DNA of 64,000 nucleotides from Phylloscopus collybita (taxonomy: Eukaryota > Chordata > Aves > Passeriformes > Phylloscopidae). Below are positions 16,201-28,824 of the stretch, piece by piece. The stretch lies in the NCBI GenBank assembly GCA_027886175.1, contig JAJNNQ010000137.1, forward strand, positions 32,102,001-32,166,000, written 5' to 3'. The translations under genes were made by a program, and so were the position numbers. The notes under the pieces were generated by a model, which worked only from the letters and a program-made list of their open reading frames with translations, ran no database searches and was not told the origin of the DNA. Numbering within the stretch: the stretch's first letter is position 1; every line of letters begins with the position of its first letter.

Positions 16201-16423
16201 TTTTCTTCTGTTGGTTTTTCCCCTTGTTTGGCCAGTGAACTTAAAAATCAATTACAGACACAGCAGTAATTCCTGTGTCCTCACTGGTGACAATGAGGCA
16301 TGACACAGTTGTGGTGCATCTCAGGAAAGACACTCATGTTGCTTTATTTTCAGATTACACATGGGGTTGCACTGCACTAACAGCAGGACAAAAATGCTAA
16401 TTTTGTGCTATCCTATTCTACAG

Positions 16424-16490
16424 TATCACAGAATGGGTAAGGTTGGAAGGGACCACAGCAGGGCTCTGTCCTTTTGACAACCTCCCTTCA
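16424..16490 (-). mobile_element. CR1 LINE 3' terminal fragment
   Basis: The stretch tatcacagaatgggtaagg followed by ttggaagggaccacagcagg is the reverse complement of a CR1 3' terminus. It is lost after about 60 bases and is followed within 40 bases by a CR1 piece in the opposite orientation. Confidence 0.8.
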
Positions 16491-16525
16491 GATACTTACA
16501 CACGTTGTATACATACAAGCTGTCA

Positions 16526-16806
16526 GGAGCCAGCAGTGTTTCCTTGTGGCCAGGAAGGCCAGTGGTATCCTGGGGTGCATTGCCAGGTTGAGGAAGGTGG
16601 TCCTGCCCCTCTACTCCAGCCCAGTGAGGCACATCTGGAATGCTGTGTCCAGTTCTGGGCTCCTCAGCACAAGAGACATGGAGTGAGTCATACAAAGATG
16701 ATTAAGGGACTGGAGCATCTCTCGTACAAGGAAAAGCTGAAGGAGCTGGGCCTGTTCAGCCTTGAGAAGAGGCGAGTGAGAGGCAATCCTCATCAGTGTA
16801 TATATT
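16526..16806 (+). mobile_element. CR1 LINE fragment, upstream part of the 3' region
   Basis: It contains the well-known CR1 blocks ggccaggaaggccagtggta, tcctgcccctctactcc, tgtgtccagttctgggctcc, aagatgattaagggactgga and gggcctgttcagccttgaga. It is truncated at both ends, lacks the terminal 3' part, and has small internal deletions near 16595 and 16680. Confidence 0.9.
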
Positions 16807-17854
16807 ATATATTCCCATACAATTATTTCTGAAAAGTCTACAAACACACCTTACTGAGAGGTCCTATTTATTGTATTCACGTTCCCATGCTTTGTACCTC
16901 AGCTACAGTTACTAAAATCACTTGTTCACTTTGGGAACCGAAAAATTCCAGATAGAGTATACTCTACTTACACCAGTGGGGAATCAATTTAGGTTAAAAG
17001 TACAGCATTGTTTTCTGTTTCTCTTTAACTCTGATGTCTCTTGCATCTTGGGATAGGTTCTCAGGTGAATTGCTAAAAAACCCATAACTGACTGCTTGGA
17101 ATGTTTTGCAGTTCCACTTGTAGGCAACACACACACATACACAGAAAATACTGCTAACTGCAGCTCCTCCCAGGCTTCTTAGATTCAACATGGTGTTTTC
17201 CCTCCTGAGAGGATCATTTGAAAATAACAAGAGTATTCTTGGTAAGTGTTTATTCTGCAGATTCTGGCCCAGCTCCTCTACCCCTCAATTAACCCAGTTA
17301 GTCCACTTGGGTGAAGGATGATGAGCAGAGTTCATATGACAATGCCATGCACACAGCATCTCCGGTAGCCTTTAAAACCTGAACTAATGAATGATTTGCC
17401 ACAGTCACATTGCCAAGCATAATCTTCTGCATGGTGCCAAAGAAAAATCTCATCCATCAGTTTGTCTGCCAGCCATCATTTACAGCCATCTGTATGGGAA
17501 GACATTTTCCCTTTTGGAAAAAAATCAAGCAAAATTACAATATAAGCATTTCCCTGAGAAGAGCTCACTAATGAATCTGTGAATCTAGCCTCAGATATTC
17601 CCACAGCAAAATCTATGCACTGAAATGGACTGCTGAGTTACCTCTTCTACGAAAGAAAAAAACTTACTGGGATAAAATAGCAAGCTGGCATTGTCCCAGC
17701 TGCTCTCACAAACAAAAACTACAGATGGAGCACTTCATGTAGGATCTCTTGGACCTGGAGAGCCTGCAGTCATCTCCCAGCCTTACTGAGGCTAATTGTA
17801 TTCAATCAGTCCTCTGGCAGGAGTGAGCCAGTCTTACTCAATTAAGCCTACCTC

Positions 17855-17874
17855 CTCTCTCTCTCTCTCTCTCT
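17855..17874. repeat. Dinucleotide microsatellite (CT)10
   Basis: Ten CT units followed by an imperfect pyrimidine tract to about 17889. Confidence 0.95.
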
Positions 17875-19363
17875 CCTCTTTCTCTCTCAGAAAATTCAGC
17901 GCCTTTTTATGGCAATGGCTACAAATTATTACTTCATACCAAACTTTTAGCCAGAGAAACAGGAGCTCAAAACACAACTGATTTGCAGGTAGCCTGAAGG
18001 ATATTCTCTCCTGTTCTCCATATGACCCCACTCAGCCTAGAGTGTTGCCCTCCCTAGGTCTGACTTTTTAATTTTGAAATCGGGTAATCTCTAGGTTCAC
18101 AAAACCACAAAGTGTTCAGTGCAAGATCACAAGCAGCAATCATTTGGGGGGTTCCTAGCTCTTTATATGTCCACTCAGTGGAAGAGGAGCAGAAGCAGCT
18201 TCTGCACATTATCCCAGTCCTCACCTCAAGCTGGGCTCCCTGACTGCAGCCTGCCTGCAGGGTTTAACCCCACCTCCCACTGCAGATGCCCAGAGAGCAG
18301 CTGCTCCACCACAGCAACCACATTTGCCAGGCAGTGGAGTGGATGAGAGGATGATGACAGCAGCAAAGGCTGCACATTTCCTTATGGGACAGAAATGGAG
18401 CACTTTTCTTTTAGTAGATGAGATGCTTCCCTCATTTTTACTCTAGCAGCTGTGAGCTGACACAATCCACAAGAAAGTTTGTGTAGAACTAGTAGAAAAA
18501 CACACAGGGCGAGGCACAGTTTATAATTACTACAAGTCAAAAGCCTCAGTATCTCTGAGGTTGTTATCAAACATGTTAAGCAAACGATATATTAAAGTGT
18601 GCAGACATTTTGCAAATTACCAGGCTGATGCTTGAGATTACTAATTATATGATTTCACAGAGAAAAAAGACTAATCCAGCTTTCAGGCACTCAAAAGAAC
18701 ATTTGGCACAAAGACTTCTTATTCTCTCATACCCTCTCTTTGGGCCTTCTGCCAAGTATCTCAACTCAGCAAGAAGCAGCAGCAGAACATATCTCAGTGC
18801 AGCCTTCAGCCTTTGGCAGAATACAAAAACCCCCACATTTTCTACCAGTCTCAGAGTGTCAGAAGCCTGTAGTTTACACAATTATGGGGAGTATATTTCC
18901 TGTTCCCCTAGATGACTCTAAATATTGATTTTCTTTTCTTTCTAGCTGACCCAAATGGTCACATTGTATAGATGACAAATTAACATGTTCTCTGTGTTTG
19001 CATGACCCTCTGGCATGACACCTTCACCCTAAGTAGTGCCTCAAGAAAAATATTGTGCATGGAGGTTTCTATGGAATAGGATTAGTGCAACAAGGTGGAG
19101 AGGTATATTCAGCAATGCTTTTGAACTGCTTGCTTGCAGCCTTCTCACCCTCATTAAAAAGTATCTCAAGCACTTAGAGGCACCTCTATGGAGACAGCAG
19201 CCAAAGCCCAGGGAAGGGGAACCACAATTTCCCCAAAGAAAGGTGCAGCTGTGTCCCTGCACTCTAGTTCCATAGCAACACACATCTAATTGGTTATTTG
19301 TGTTCTTTCTTCTGCAATTAAAATATTCATTTATTAAGGTCCAGAAACTACTTTCACAGAAAG

Positions 19364-19700
19364 ATTTCACAGAGTCTTAGAACGGCTTGGGTTGGAAGGG
19401 ACCTTAAAGATCATTTAGCTCCAACCTCTCTGCTGTGGACAGAGACACCTTCCACTAGACCAGGTTCCTCAGAGCTCCATCAAACTGGTCTTAAACACTT
19501 CCAGAGATGGGGCATCCACAGCTTCTCTGGGCTACCTGTTCCAGTGCCTGATCACCGTCACAGTAAAGAATATTTTCCTAATATCTAAATCTAAATCTAT
19601 TCTCTTTCAGTTTGAAGCTATCCCCCCTTGTCACGACATCCTCTTGTAAAAAGACCCTCTCCACTTTTCTTGTAGGTAAAAGACCTCAGTTATAAGATGG
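19364..19700 (-). mobile_element. CR1 LINE 3' end
   Basis: The reverse-complement CR1 3' terminus begins with ttcacagagtcttagaacgg, gggttggaagggaccttaaa and gatcatttagctccaacc. The block tattttcctaatatctaa, then ccccttgtcacgacatcc and cttgtaaaaagaccctctcc follow. The left edge is a normal 3' terminus; the right edge fades out near 19700. Confidence 0.92.
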
Positions 19701-21815
19701 TCAATTCATATTTAAGCATGTCAACAAGAATTTCATTATCAGAGTATTCATGTTTTTTCTCACTTTTCCTTTTAAAAAGAGTTGCTTAGCACCCCTTGTT
19801 CAGCCTATGCTAAGATTTTTCAATCTTTGAAAAGCAACAGTCCCCCAAATTTATGTTGAGAATCTAGTAAATCCCACCAAATAAAAAAGAATAAAGAGAA
19901 AACCAGTACTTCCAAACTAAGCAGCCCAAATTTCTTTTTCCTGAAGGTGAATATGCACATCACTTGTTTAATATCTATACTGAAGAATTATTAATCTGAT
20001 GAAACTTGCTATAACAGAAGCACTCCGGGATTTTAGTGAGGACCCAATAGAGACCAGTCAGTGAAGTCAAGGTTCTGAAAATTCTGCCAATGTAAAGATT
20101 TCCACTGTGCAAAATCCTTCCAAAGATTTCCAAAGATCAGAATACTGACTCACTCACTATGCCTTTTCTATGCAGAAAGGTATTTATGTACAGCTGTGCA
20201 CTTACTATTTAAATGAAAACATACCATAAAGTACTGAAAATACCTTTTAACACTTATATGTGTGTATACATTCATCACATAAATATGTGATGACATTTAA
20301 CATAATACATAACAAAAAAGGCATTTAATTTTTGAAATTCCACCTTTTAAATACTCTGCAAGATTTTTGCTTGCTTGCTTGCGTTGATCATTGTCTGGTT
20401 GGCTCATTTTATTTTACACATAGTCTGAAATGGTGTGTTAAATTTTTTGTTTGGGGTTTGGTTTTGGTTTTCTTCACCTTATCTATTTTCATGACTGGAT
20501 AGAATGTACTAATTTAAATTTTCTTTAATCCTCTAGTGTATTTTTATAATATACCATATTCCATTTTGCAACTCTAATGCATTTTACTTAATCAGCCAAT
20601 TAAAGCAAATTATGAATTACACTTTGACATATTCCTTCCACAAACCATATGCACACCTTCCTGACAACTACATAAATGCTTTTGTTTCTTCATTTTTCCT
20701 TTTTTATGCCTCTGCCTTCTAGGACTTCCCCACTGTCCTTCAGACTCCTCTATACGTGTTAAGAGAAACTCCATAGGATGTCCCAGTACACAGTTCACCA
20801 TCTGAAAGAAAGATCTTAATTTTAAGTTTCAGCTTGCTTCTTTAGAGCCCCAGGCAAGCTCTTTGAAGTGCAGAGTCAGGAAGGAAACTTAACTCAGGGC
20901 TTTAGAAAAAAAACTGCTAACAAGGCACATGTCTAGTACTGTGAAATGCCTTCTTTTGGAGTGATCTCCCCTGCTACAACCTTCCCTCTACACTGCTGAT
21001 TCCATATAAATAGCAAGTCTCTGAGCCATGGGTATGATGAATCAATAAGGTTCTAGACAGAGTCTATGAATTGAAAGTGGATGGCCTGGGAAGAGGCTGG
21101 CTATTCTTCAAGACAGAAAGTACATTCCAACAAGCCAAGTAAAAGAGGAGAAACTGCCAGGAGAGCCATTCAGGATAGTGCAATGAAGAATGTTTTTTTT
21201 CCCAAGGATTCCCAGTAGATAATACTTTCGGATATGTCTTCTTGCTGAAAAGATACCTTTTAAGATGCTCCTTGCAAACTCCCTGCCATTTTTTTCTGAA
21301 GGAACTCTGGTTAACAGAGGCTGTTGATAGGAAACATACAGACCACCCTGCTACCCAAAGACAGAGGCTGCAAAAACATCACAGAACCCAGAACTCCAGA
21401 AGTGTGCTTTTTAACAACTATCATGCGACAAAGGCAGCTGAAGTAATTCACACCTTTAAAAAAAAACTATTCAAAACAACAACACAGACGAAAAAATTAA
21501 AATTATTCTGGGACATTCTCAGACAATGAAGGTTTGGCTTCATGCTCGGCATCTTAATCCTGTATCTTTATGGAAGCTCATACATTGCACACAGGGATGT
21601 AAGAGGCCACACCAGGTCAGCCCAGGATCCATTTTCCTGCCTATCCACAAAATAAGCCAGGCACCTTGTGGTGCTAGACCACTGCTGGGACACAAGTACA
21701 GAGAACAGCAGAGCTGGGAAACTCCTGGACAGGAGTTTTCTGGGACTACATACCTGGAGCAAAATAAAAGCAAATAATTAGTAAACTAATTTTCTATTAC
21801 CCCAGAGAAGTCATG

Positions 21816-21819
21816 CGTC
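21816..21819. repeat. Target-site duplication, left copy (cgtc)
   Basis: Four bases identical to 22419-22422, directly flanking the TG...CA ends of the LTR at 21820-22418. Confidence 0.7.
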
Positions 21820-22418
21820 TGTTATAAATGAAATGAATGATTTAGGTAATTTGTGTTAAATGTTACAGTTAATAATTATAAACATGTAGGAGCTATTAAG
21901 CAAACTGCAGAAATTGTAAATATATAGAAGATATTAAGCAATAACTTAAGTAAGTTGCAGAAACTGCAGAAACAGAAAAGTTAGAGAGAGCCCAGCCTCG
22001 GTGCAGGATAATGTAATGTAGCTTTGTATGATAAGATATGAAGAAAGAGAGAAATAAGAGGTATGGTGAAACCATGGTGAGACCACAGTGGAAAGTCCCC
22101 AAGGACGTGCTGCGAGGAAGAGGAGAGACTTCATCCACCGACCACCGTGAGAAGGCAGAAGGCCCCAGACTCCCGGAATCAGAAGACCCAACTGTGACCA
22201 AATATGGGAAAACATGGACTGGGGAGGGACCAAGGGGTGTGTGTAACCAAAAAGTTATAAAAATGGGAAACTGTGGGGAAAACTCTGAAAGCTGTGTGTG
22301 GAGCACAAGGTGAGACTTGTGCTCTCTGCCTTTCCCAGGGTGCTGCTTGCTTCTGCTTCTCACTTTAATAAAAGTTTATCTAATTGGCAATCAATTATTG
22401 GGTCCTTTATATTTATCA
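21820..22418 (+). mobile_element. Solo LTR of an endogenous retrovirus (ERV1-like)
   Basis: This 599-bp element begins TGTTATAAAT and ends ATTTATCA, giving short imperfect inverted ends, and is flanked by cgtc on both sides. A TATA-like ttataaaaa lies at 22255-22263 and an AATAAA polyadenylation signal at 22367-22372, which orient it on the plus strand. No second LTR or internal retroviral sequence is present, so it is most simply a solo LTR left by LTR-LTR recombination. The 4-bp duplication suggests an ERV1/gammaretrovirus-like integrase, but the family is inferred. It lies antisense to TAFA2. Confidence 0.8.
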
Positions 22419-22422
22419 CGTC
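22419..22422. repeat. Target-site duplication, right copy (cgtc)
   Basis: Right-hand partner of 21816-21819. Confidence 0.7.
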
Positions 22423-22656
22423 CTGCATTGAATATGAAACTCATAGAACAGCCAAGCAATTCTGCCTCCTGCCATGGAGCAGAGAGAAGCCTGTGGTGCT
22501 ATGCTTCTCCTGCTGGAAGGGCTGGTGAAGGGGCTGCTGCTCAAGGCAAGCTTCAAACAGGTCCAGCTCCTGCAGCCCCTCCTCTGCTATGTTACCCAAC
22601 ACCCAGACCCATCATTCTCCCACAAGAACCAGAGCAATGCTCACATCTTTCTCACC

Positions 22657-22660
22657 ATTG
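22657..22660. repeat. Target-site duplication, left copy (attg)
   Basis: Matches 23195-23198 on the other side of the LTR at 22661-23194. Confidence 0.6.
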
Positions 22661-23194
22661 TGTATTGGAAACGCGCTGTTGGTGTCCAATGAGAGAGATG
22701 ACCTGAAGACCAGGATACTCTTTGGGACACGTGGTTTATTGGTAGTGGGAAGGCAGCTTAACTGGGGAAGAATCCAAAGGTCTCAAGCGACAGGGATCCA
22801 GGGGAGCAAGAGAGTGAGTTACTTGTTACATTCTATTTTAACCTTTTCTATCATGAATATTCTAATGAGCATCAACCAATCACCTCAAGATACAAAACCT
22901 ACAGAATTTACATATAGCTTATAGGGACTACTATATTACCATACTAATCTACATACTAAAAACCTGAAAAGCCACCTTTTCCCTGATACCTGAGAAGGTC
23001 CAACCCCCTTTTGTTTGGGGAGAGGGATGGAGCTTTGGCTATTGACTTAGTTAATTCAATCTCCGTCTTCCTGCTTAACGTTCTACAGTTCAAATCTTGC
23101 TTTCAATTCTATTCCTCTTGTAGGTTTCATACTCTTAGAATCTTTTACTAATAAATCATCTCTGCAGGGCCTTGCTTCTTCATCCTCTCCAACA
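22661..23194 (-). mobile_element. Second solo LTR, opposite orientation (ERV1-like)
   Basis: Read on the minus strand, this 534-bp element begins TGTTGGAGAGG and ends TTCCAATACA. It has a CCAAT-type gattggttga region and a polyadenylation signal AATAAA (plus 22735-22740). The flanks are attg on both sides (22657-22660 and 23195-23198), a 4-bp target duplication. It contains no internal retroviral sequence. It lies in the sense orientation of TAFA2, so its polyadenylation signal could in principle act on the gene's transcript. Family assignment is inferred from structure. Confidence 0.75.
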
Positions 23195-23198
23195 ATTG
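23195..23198. repeat. Target-site duplication, right copy (attg)
   Basis: Partner of 22657-22660. Confidence 0.6.
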
Positions 23199-24848
23199 TG
23201 GAAGTGCAAAGGGGGGAAAGGAGAGTGGTTGGCTCTCTAGGAGATATGAAATCTAAAAGGAAAAAAAATTAACGCTTGAATTTTAATGCAACTCTTGCCA
23301 ATAGGAACTTGTAAGGAAGACAAAATAGGCAAACAACCTACTGCACATGAAATTATAGCATCCACTAAAAATACTAGCATATTTTTATGACTGCATATTC
23401 TTTGATCTTTTTGCTACTTTAATGTAGGATTTTCCTCACAGAGGTCAACATTAGAACCTCAAAACCTCAGACCTCACATTGCACTGAAATGTGGTTTTTA
23501 CTTAAATAACTGAGAGATTGGGTAGCAGTTGTTACCTGTGGGATGTTTTGACTCTTTCAAAGTCCCAGTGCAAAACTGAATGCCACATACAATACATTGT
23601 AGTGCAGTGTATTTGTCTGCCAGTGTCTAAAAATGTGTCAAAAATGACAGCAGACTATTTATAAATATCCATAGGGCTATACCTCTTTCCAAGGTTAGAT
23701 GAAATTGTAATGGGGAAATAACTGACTACCCACAATTCCGTACAAATATCTATACTGCCTCACAACAAAATATTTTTACTGCTTTAGTTCTAAAATGCAC
23801 ACCAGAAAAAAATACATGAGTGTTGAATAACTGTCCAGGTCCACAGCACTGATATGCTGTGAAGGGAGCCAACTGTAATCTTCTTTAGCCTGTGGAAGAC
23901 TGTCACAAAACCTGAAAAAAATAATGCCTTCCCCTTCAATTCACCACCTTAAAAGCTGAATAGCAAGGGAATACACCAGAGGATTTGACAAAATGCCATT
24001 CATGAAACACCTTGTCTGATCACATACACAAATCTAGCAGGAGTTTTATCTTTACAGGGCTTACACGTCAGGGAGATCTTCAGAATAATCCTAACATATG
24101 CTTCAGGTGCAGCTGTAGTTAGCAGATCACAAAACAAAATAAAAAGATTAAAATAAAAAAATAAATAAAAAGAGGAAATCAGAAACTGAAGATGCAGCAG
24201 AATGAGCCAGTATTTTTCCAGCTTCAGTGGGACAGCTTTGCTTTAACACCTAATTCTTTACATAGAAGTACTGCCTTGTCTAGGAATTCTATGTTGACTG
24301 GGCACCTATAATTTCTAAGGAACTAGACCCACAATAAAATAGTAAACATGGGTACTGTCTCCTTTTATTTCACACACAACTGCTCTGATACGTGTTTTGC
24401 TCTTCACTTGGATTTTTACTTTAATGAACATGCTGCATAAGACAAATGTACTCTGATTATTTCTGATCCTCTTTAAACATCTCTCCAAGGGATGACGTTC
24501 ATCCACCTTTCCCTTCTCATACAGTTGTTTCTAGAGTCTAGCAACACACAGATACCATTATGTGTGTAAATTAATATCCTGTCATGTGATAGGACAGAAA
24601 CAAAATTTCAGCAGTTCATGCATGGTTCAGAGCCCCAAAAGCAGTGCACATCAGTGTCCAAACCTGCAAACTGGAAAGATTTTCTGGAATTTTGTCCCTG
24701 ATTATTTTTTCTCAAGTACTATACATACGCATACCAAATATACAATCAAGGACATACAACTGTCTCCAGGTAGGAGCATTCAATGTTTTAACACAGCAAT
24801 GCATCTTGACATTTTTATTCACTTTCTAAATCTTTATAGCATCATTGA

Positions 24849-24871
24849 CTATATTATTATTATTATTATTA
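24849..24871. repeat. Trinucleotide microsatellite (TTA)n
   Basis: About seven TAT/TTA units followed by caataatga. Confidence 0.9.
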
Positions 24872-25438
24872 CAATAATGAGAGTTCTCTACAAAACCAAA
24901 GACACATCACCATACACTTGATGTCTACGGAGCCTAATCTAAGCTGGACGTCCCTGTATAATTAATGCAGATAAAGAAGCACCTCCAGAAGGCATTACCC
25001 AAATTTTAAGTGTGCAAGATTAGATCCCTTCCTATGGGAAACAGCTACTCCAGGAAAGATATTACTTGATCTCTGCTTAGTCATTTCATCCATGAGACTG
25101 CCCTCATTGGAATCAGACATTGCCACAAAACTGAAGCAGTGCTCTGTAATGACCACGTCTGCTCTAAGAATCATAATAAATATGTATAACTAGACCAAGC
25201 TAAAATGTATCCACTGCTTTATTGTCCTCTGTAAAGTTGGATTTTAACATCTAAGACATTTGCCAGGACCCAGCAGAGGTGGGCCCACTTGAGTATAATA
25301 GAACACTTGAGTCAGAAGAAGAAACACACTCCCCTAGTTTTTATTTCAGGAGCTTTTAAAACTTTACTAGTTATGGCAGTAGCATGTCAAGACTGAGTTT
25401 CAAAGTTTTCTTTAAACAGCAAAATTTCTCCTTCAAAT

Positions 25439-25465
25439 AAAAAAAAAAAAAAAGAGAGAGAGAAA
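25439..25465. repeat. A16 run followed by (GA)n
   Basis: Sixteen A followed by several GA units. Confidence 0.9.
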
Positions 25466-28400
25466 CTTAGAGGACTCAGACACCCTGGATTTAAACTACA
25501 TCACCTTTTTTTTCTTCATTGGATTAGTAAAGGCACACAAAAATAGTCTGGGGCTTTTGAATCCCACTCTATAGCTGTAAAATAACATTTCTGCATTTTT
25601 CTCCAGGTTGTCTGTAAGAAAGAAATCTCATTTTCCCATCTATCCTCTCTTTAATTATTCATAATTGCTATGCATAAACCTAGGAGAATTTTCCATACAA
25701 TAAAGTAAAAAATGAATGCCAAAAAAGCTTTATTAAAAACAGTTACAATTGTTACCCCCTAATGATGATTGTTATGAAAAACTAAGTGGTATTTTATAGT
25801 TTAACACACCTCTCTTTCAATGACTCTATTAGGATAAGCCATAATTTGGCATTTTCTTACATTTTTAGTGTGGGTCATAATGCTGCTTAAGTGCAGACCG
25901 TTGTATTCCTAGCACCCAGCAGAAAAGAAAATTAGATTAAAGCCACTCCTACAGATCTGTTCTAAAGATAGATTTTTAGGAGGATAGCTTTTCTGACAGC
26001 CAAAAATAGTCTGATTAATGGGGTCTTTTCATTTTTCCCCATACACCATTACTTAGTATGACAGTTTTAAATGGGAGCTCTTCACAGGATTTATTACATA
26101 TGTGGGTTAAAAATGTTCATTAGGCTAATTCGTATTTGAAAATAGAAACAAGAACTAGAGTTGAGAAATATATTTCCCTCAGTGAAATCATTATTTTTAA
26201 AAATACTTTCAGTAATTACTGTCAAGAGTGTCCTATTGTCTAAGCAGACTAGCATTGTTTACTTCAGAAAGATGAAAAAAATAATGAGGCTAAAATATTG
26301 AGGCCTGTGATGAAGTAAACCACATATACTGCAAAAATAAGAGTATGATTTCCATATGCCATTCAGAGTATTTTAATTTAGTTTTGCTCTCACTTTCAGA
26401 AAGAAATACTGAAAACTCAAGTTCTAAAGGCCTTTAACATAAACAAAAATTGTTTATACCCTATCAGTGGGGGTCTTAGTCCAACCTATTCAAAATATTT
26501 TTGTGCTTTGCTATTTCCAAAAATAGCTCACTGATTCTGAACATTTTTTGATACTTCAACAACTAAGAAACAGCTGCTCTAGAGTATGGCATTTTTATAG
26601 GAAAGATGCAGTGCTCCTTCTTTTTTTGAGTTTTTTTGAAAGAAAATTTAAAACTACATCATCTTAAAAGTTCTTTTTCTCTAGCACTTGGAGAAAGTAC
26701 TGAACAATTTACTTCATTGCACACTTGTGAAATAGAATATACCTTCCCCTCTCTGGTGGCTACGCTCTTTTCTTCAGTCATGTTCCTCTTTACAAGCTGT
26801 TTATCAGAGTAAATCCAGGAAAACCTAATGACAGTGATGTTGTGAGAGAAGAAGGGTGGAAAATATGTTCTGTCCTTAAATCTCTCTGCAGAAAATGCAT
26901 CTTGCAATTTGCAGGGCAAAAACTGAAAACTCATGAAAATCATAAGATAAGACCACTGAGGTCTGTGCAATGGGGTTCTTCCTAATTCCCCTCTTTTTAT
27001 CTGTTTGTATCCAATCCCATCTTCTTCCCTAATATTAAGTAGAGGGCCTGAGTGCACTTAATTCCTGCAATCCCCCAGGAGACATTTCAAGGACTGGTGA
27101 TCATCTAAACCTATGCTATGAACAGGAGTGGCCTAAGGAGGATGAAAGGTTAATTCTTTCCTCAGATGTTTCTAGGGCACAACCTCTGAATGATGCCCTT
27201 TGTCTTCTGCAGCACACCTTTCTAGGATACATTATTTTGTTACAATGAAGGAGAAAATACGGACCATTTACTTTCCATAATTGAGATTTTCTGGATTTTC
27301 ACAGGTTTTCAAAACATAAACACAGACATAGGAAACAGTATTTTAACTCTCCTAAGACAATTTTTAACAAAAACTAGCAGGAAAAAAGATTTACAAAGCT
27401 TTCATATGTGCAGTGTGCAGCAGTGTAACAAGATGGCACAAAATTACTCATCCTTCTTTCTTATTTAAACTTTTATCTTCTCTCAGATATAGTCATTTTT
27501 GCTCTTAATATCTCTGGCAGATGTTCTGGGGTGAATGAGGCAATTAAGAATCCAGAAATCCCATTTCTTCCAGATGCTTCTTTTCTCAAATATTCACTCA
27601 CTGGATATATATTTACTTTCCACTCTGCGGTGTGTAGCAGTTAGCACTACACCTTCTGGGTTTCATTTCACAAAATTTCTGTAGTTAATCTGACACATGC
27701 CAATGCATCTTAGATGAAAGTTTAGCACCAGTAATATCTTTTTTCTATCAGTAGCTCATTTACATAATAGAATGAAATTGAACACAGTTTTAAATAAGTA
27801 TTTTACTTAAGAAATATCTTCATTTTGTTTTTCACAGGTACAATACTTTCTGCTATCTGTCTGATTTTTAAAACTAAACTTTGGTTTTCCTCAGTCTTTC
27901 AGCTCACTAAGGATGGTTTTCATCTTTTCTATGATCAGTTCTATTCACTGAGACTGAACTACAGGCTAAAGTGGTTCATCCTTGCTCCCCACTCGTCAGA
28001 CACATACATAGCCTTGGGTTCAAAACCTGGACCCAGAACAATTCTGACCTTCTCAGTAATTCAGACAGTTCTCCTCTCATACACAGGTCTGGAGCATAGA
28101 CTCAGCTGAAGCAATTTGAATAACTTGCACCTAAAAATACAATGGCATAATGCACCCAAGATTGGTGCTGGTCTTAACAGAATACTTTTATTGTGTACAT
28201 CCTTTCTGCACCTCTGCATTCACCCAAAATAACCCACACATTCAAGTTTATACTTCAAGGGCACTTGATATTGAAGCCAGAAGTATTTTGCAAGAAGAAT
28301 TCTAAGTCTACTGCATTTACTTGAGAACAATTTGAGTACAAGAGTTATACAAATCTATGGGGAAAAAAGAACAAGACAGACTTGGCAGCTCCTGCCTCAG

Positions 28401-28673
28401 CCTCCTCATCATTACAGACAGAATTCTTGCTCAACCTGGTAAAAGAGAGCTGCACAAGGCAGACTGCTCTTTTATGATTTTCCTGCTTTCTGTCATCTGA
28501 ACCCCCAAGCCAGCCTCCATCCTTCAGTAAGTATGGTATGGCTTTGCTCCCATCGAAGTAGAGAAGTGGGGGTTTCTTGGCCGTAGTTAAATTGTACTTC
28601 CACACTCCCAAAGGGAAGGTCAGAATTTCACTACAATTTCTTTGCAAATTTAACAGTTCTTCCAGAATTTCTC

Positions 28674-28824
28674 TTCATGCACACAAATATCTTAAGGGCT
28701 GGTGCCAAGAGGATGGGCCCAGACTATTCAGTGGTGCCCAGTGACAGGACAAGGGGCAACAAACAGAAACTGAAACAGGAAATTGAATCTGAATATGATG
28801 AAAAACTGCTTTCCTGTGAGAGTG
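28674..28824 (+). mobile_element. CR1 LINE, left half of an interrupted copy
   Basis: CR1 blocks atcttaagggctggtgcc, aagaggatgggcccagac, cagtggtgcccagtgacagg and acaaggggcaacaaacagaa run up to ctttcctgtgagagtg. There the match stops abruptly at 28824 and resumes at 30294 without loss of sequence. Together the two halves are one CR1 3' end of about 315 bp split by an LTR. Confidence 0.92.

Noticed and set aside
16443..16832. 129-codon open frame on the plus strand
   Set aside because: It runs across the two CR1 fragments; open by chance.
26659..27057. 132-codon minus-strand open frame
   Set aside because: No family resemblance; length is within what chance allows in 64 kb of six-frame sequence.
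28345..28647. 100-codon minus-strand open frame with protein-like composition
   Set aside because: I could not match it to any family and saw no supporting splice sites; left as unassigned intron.
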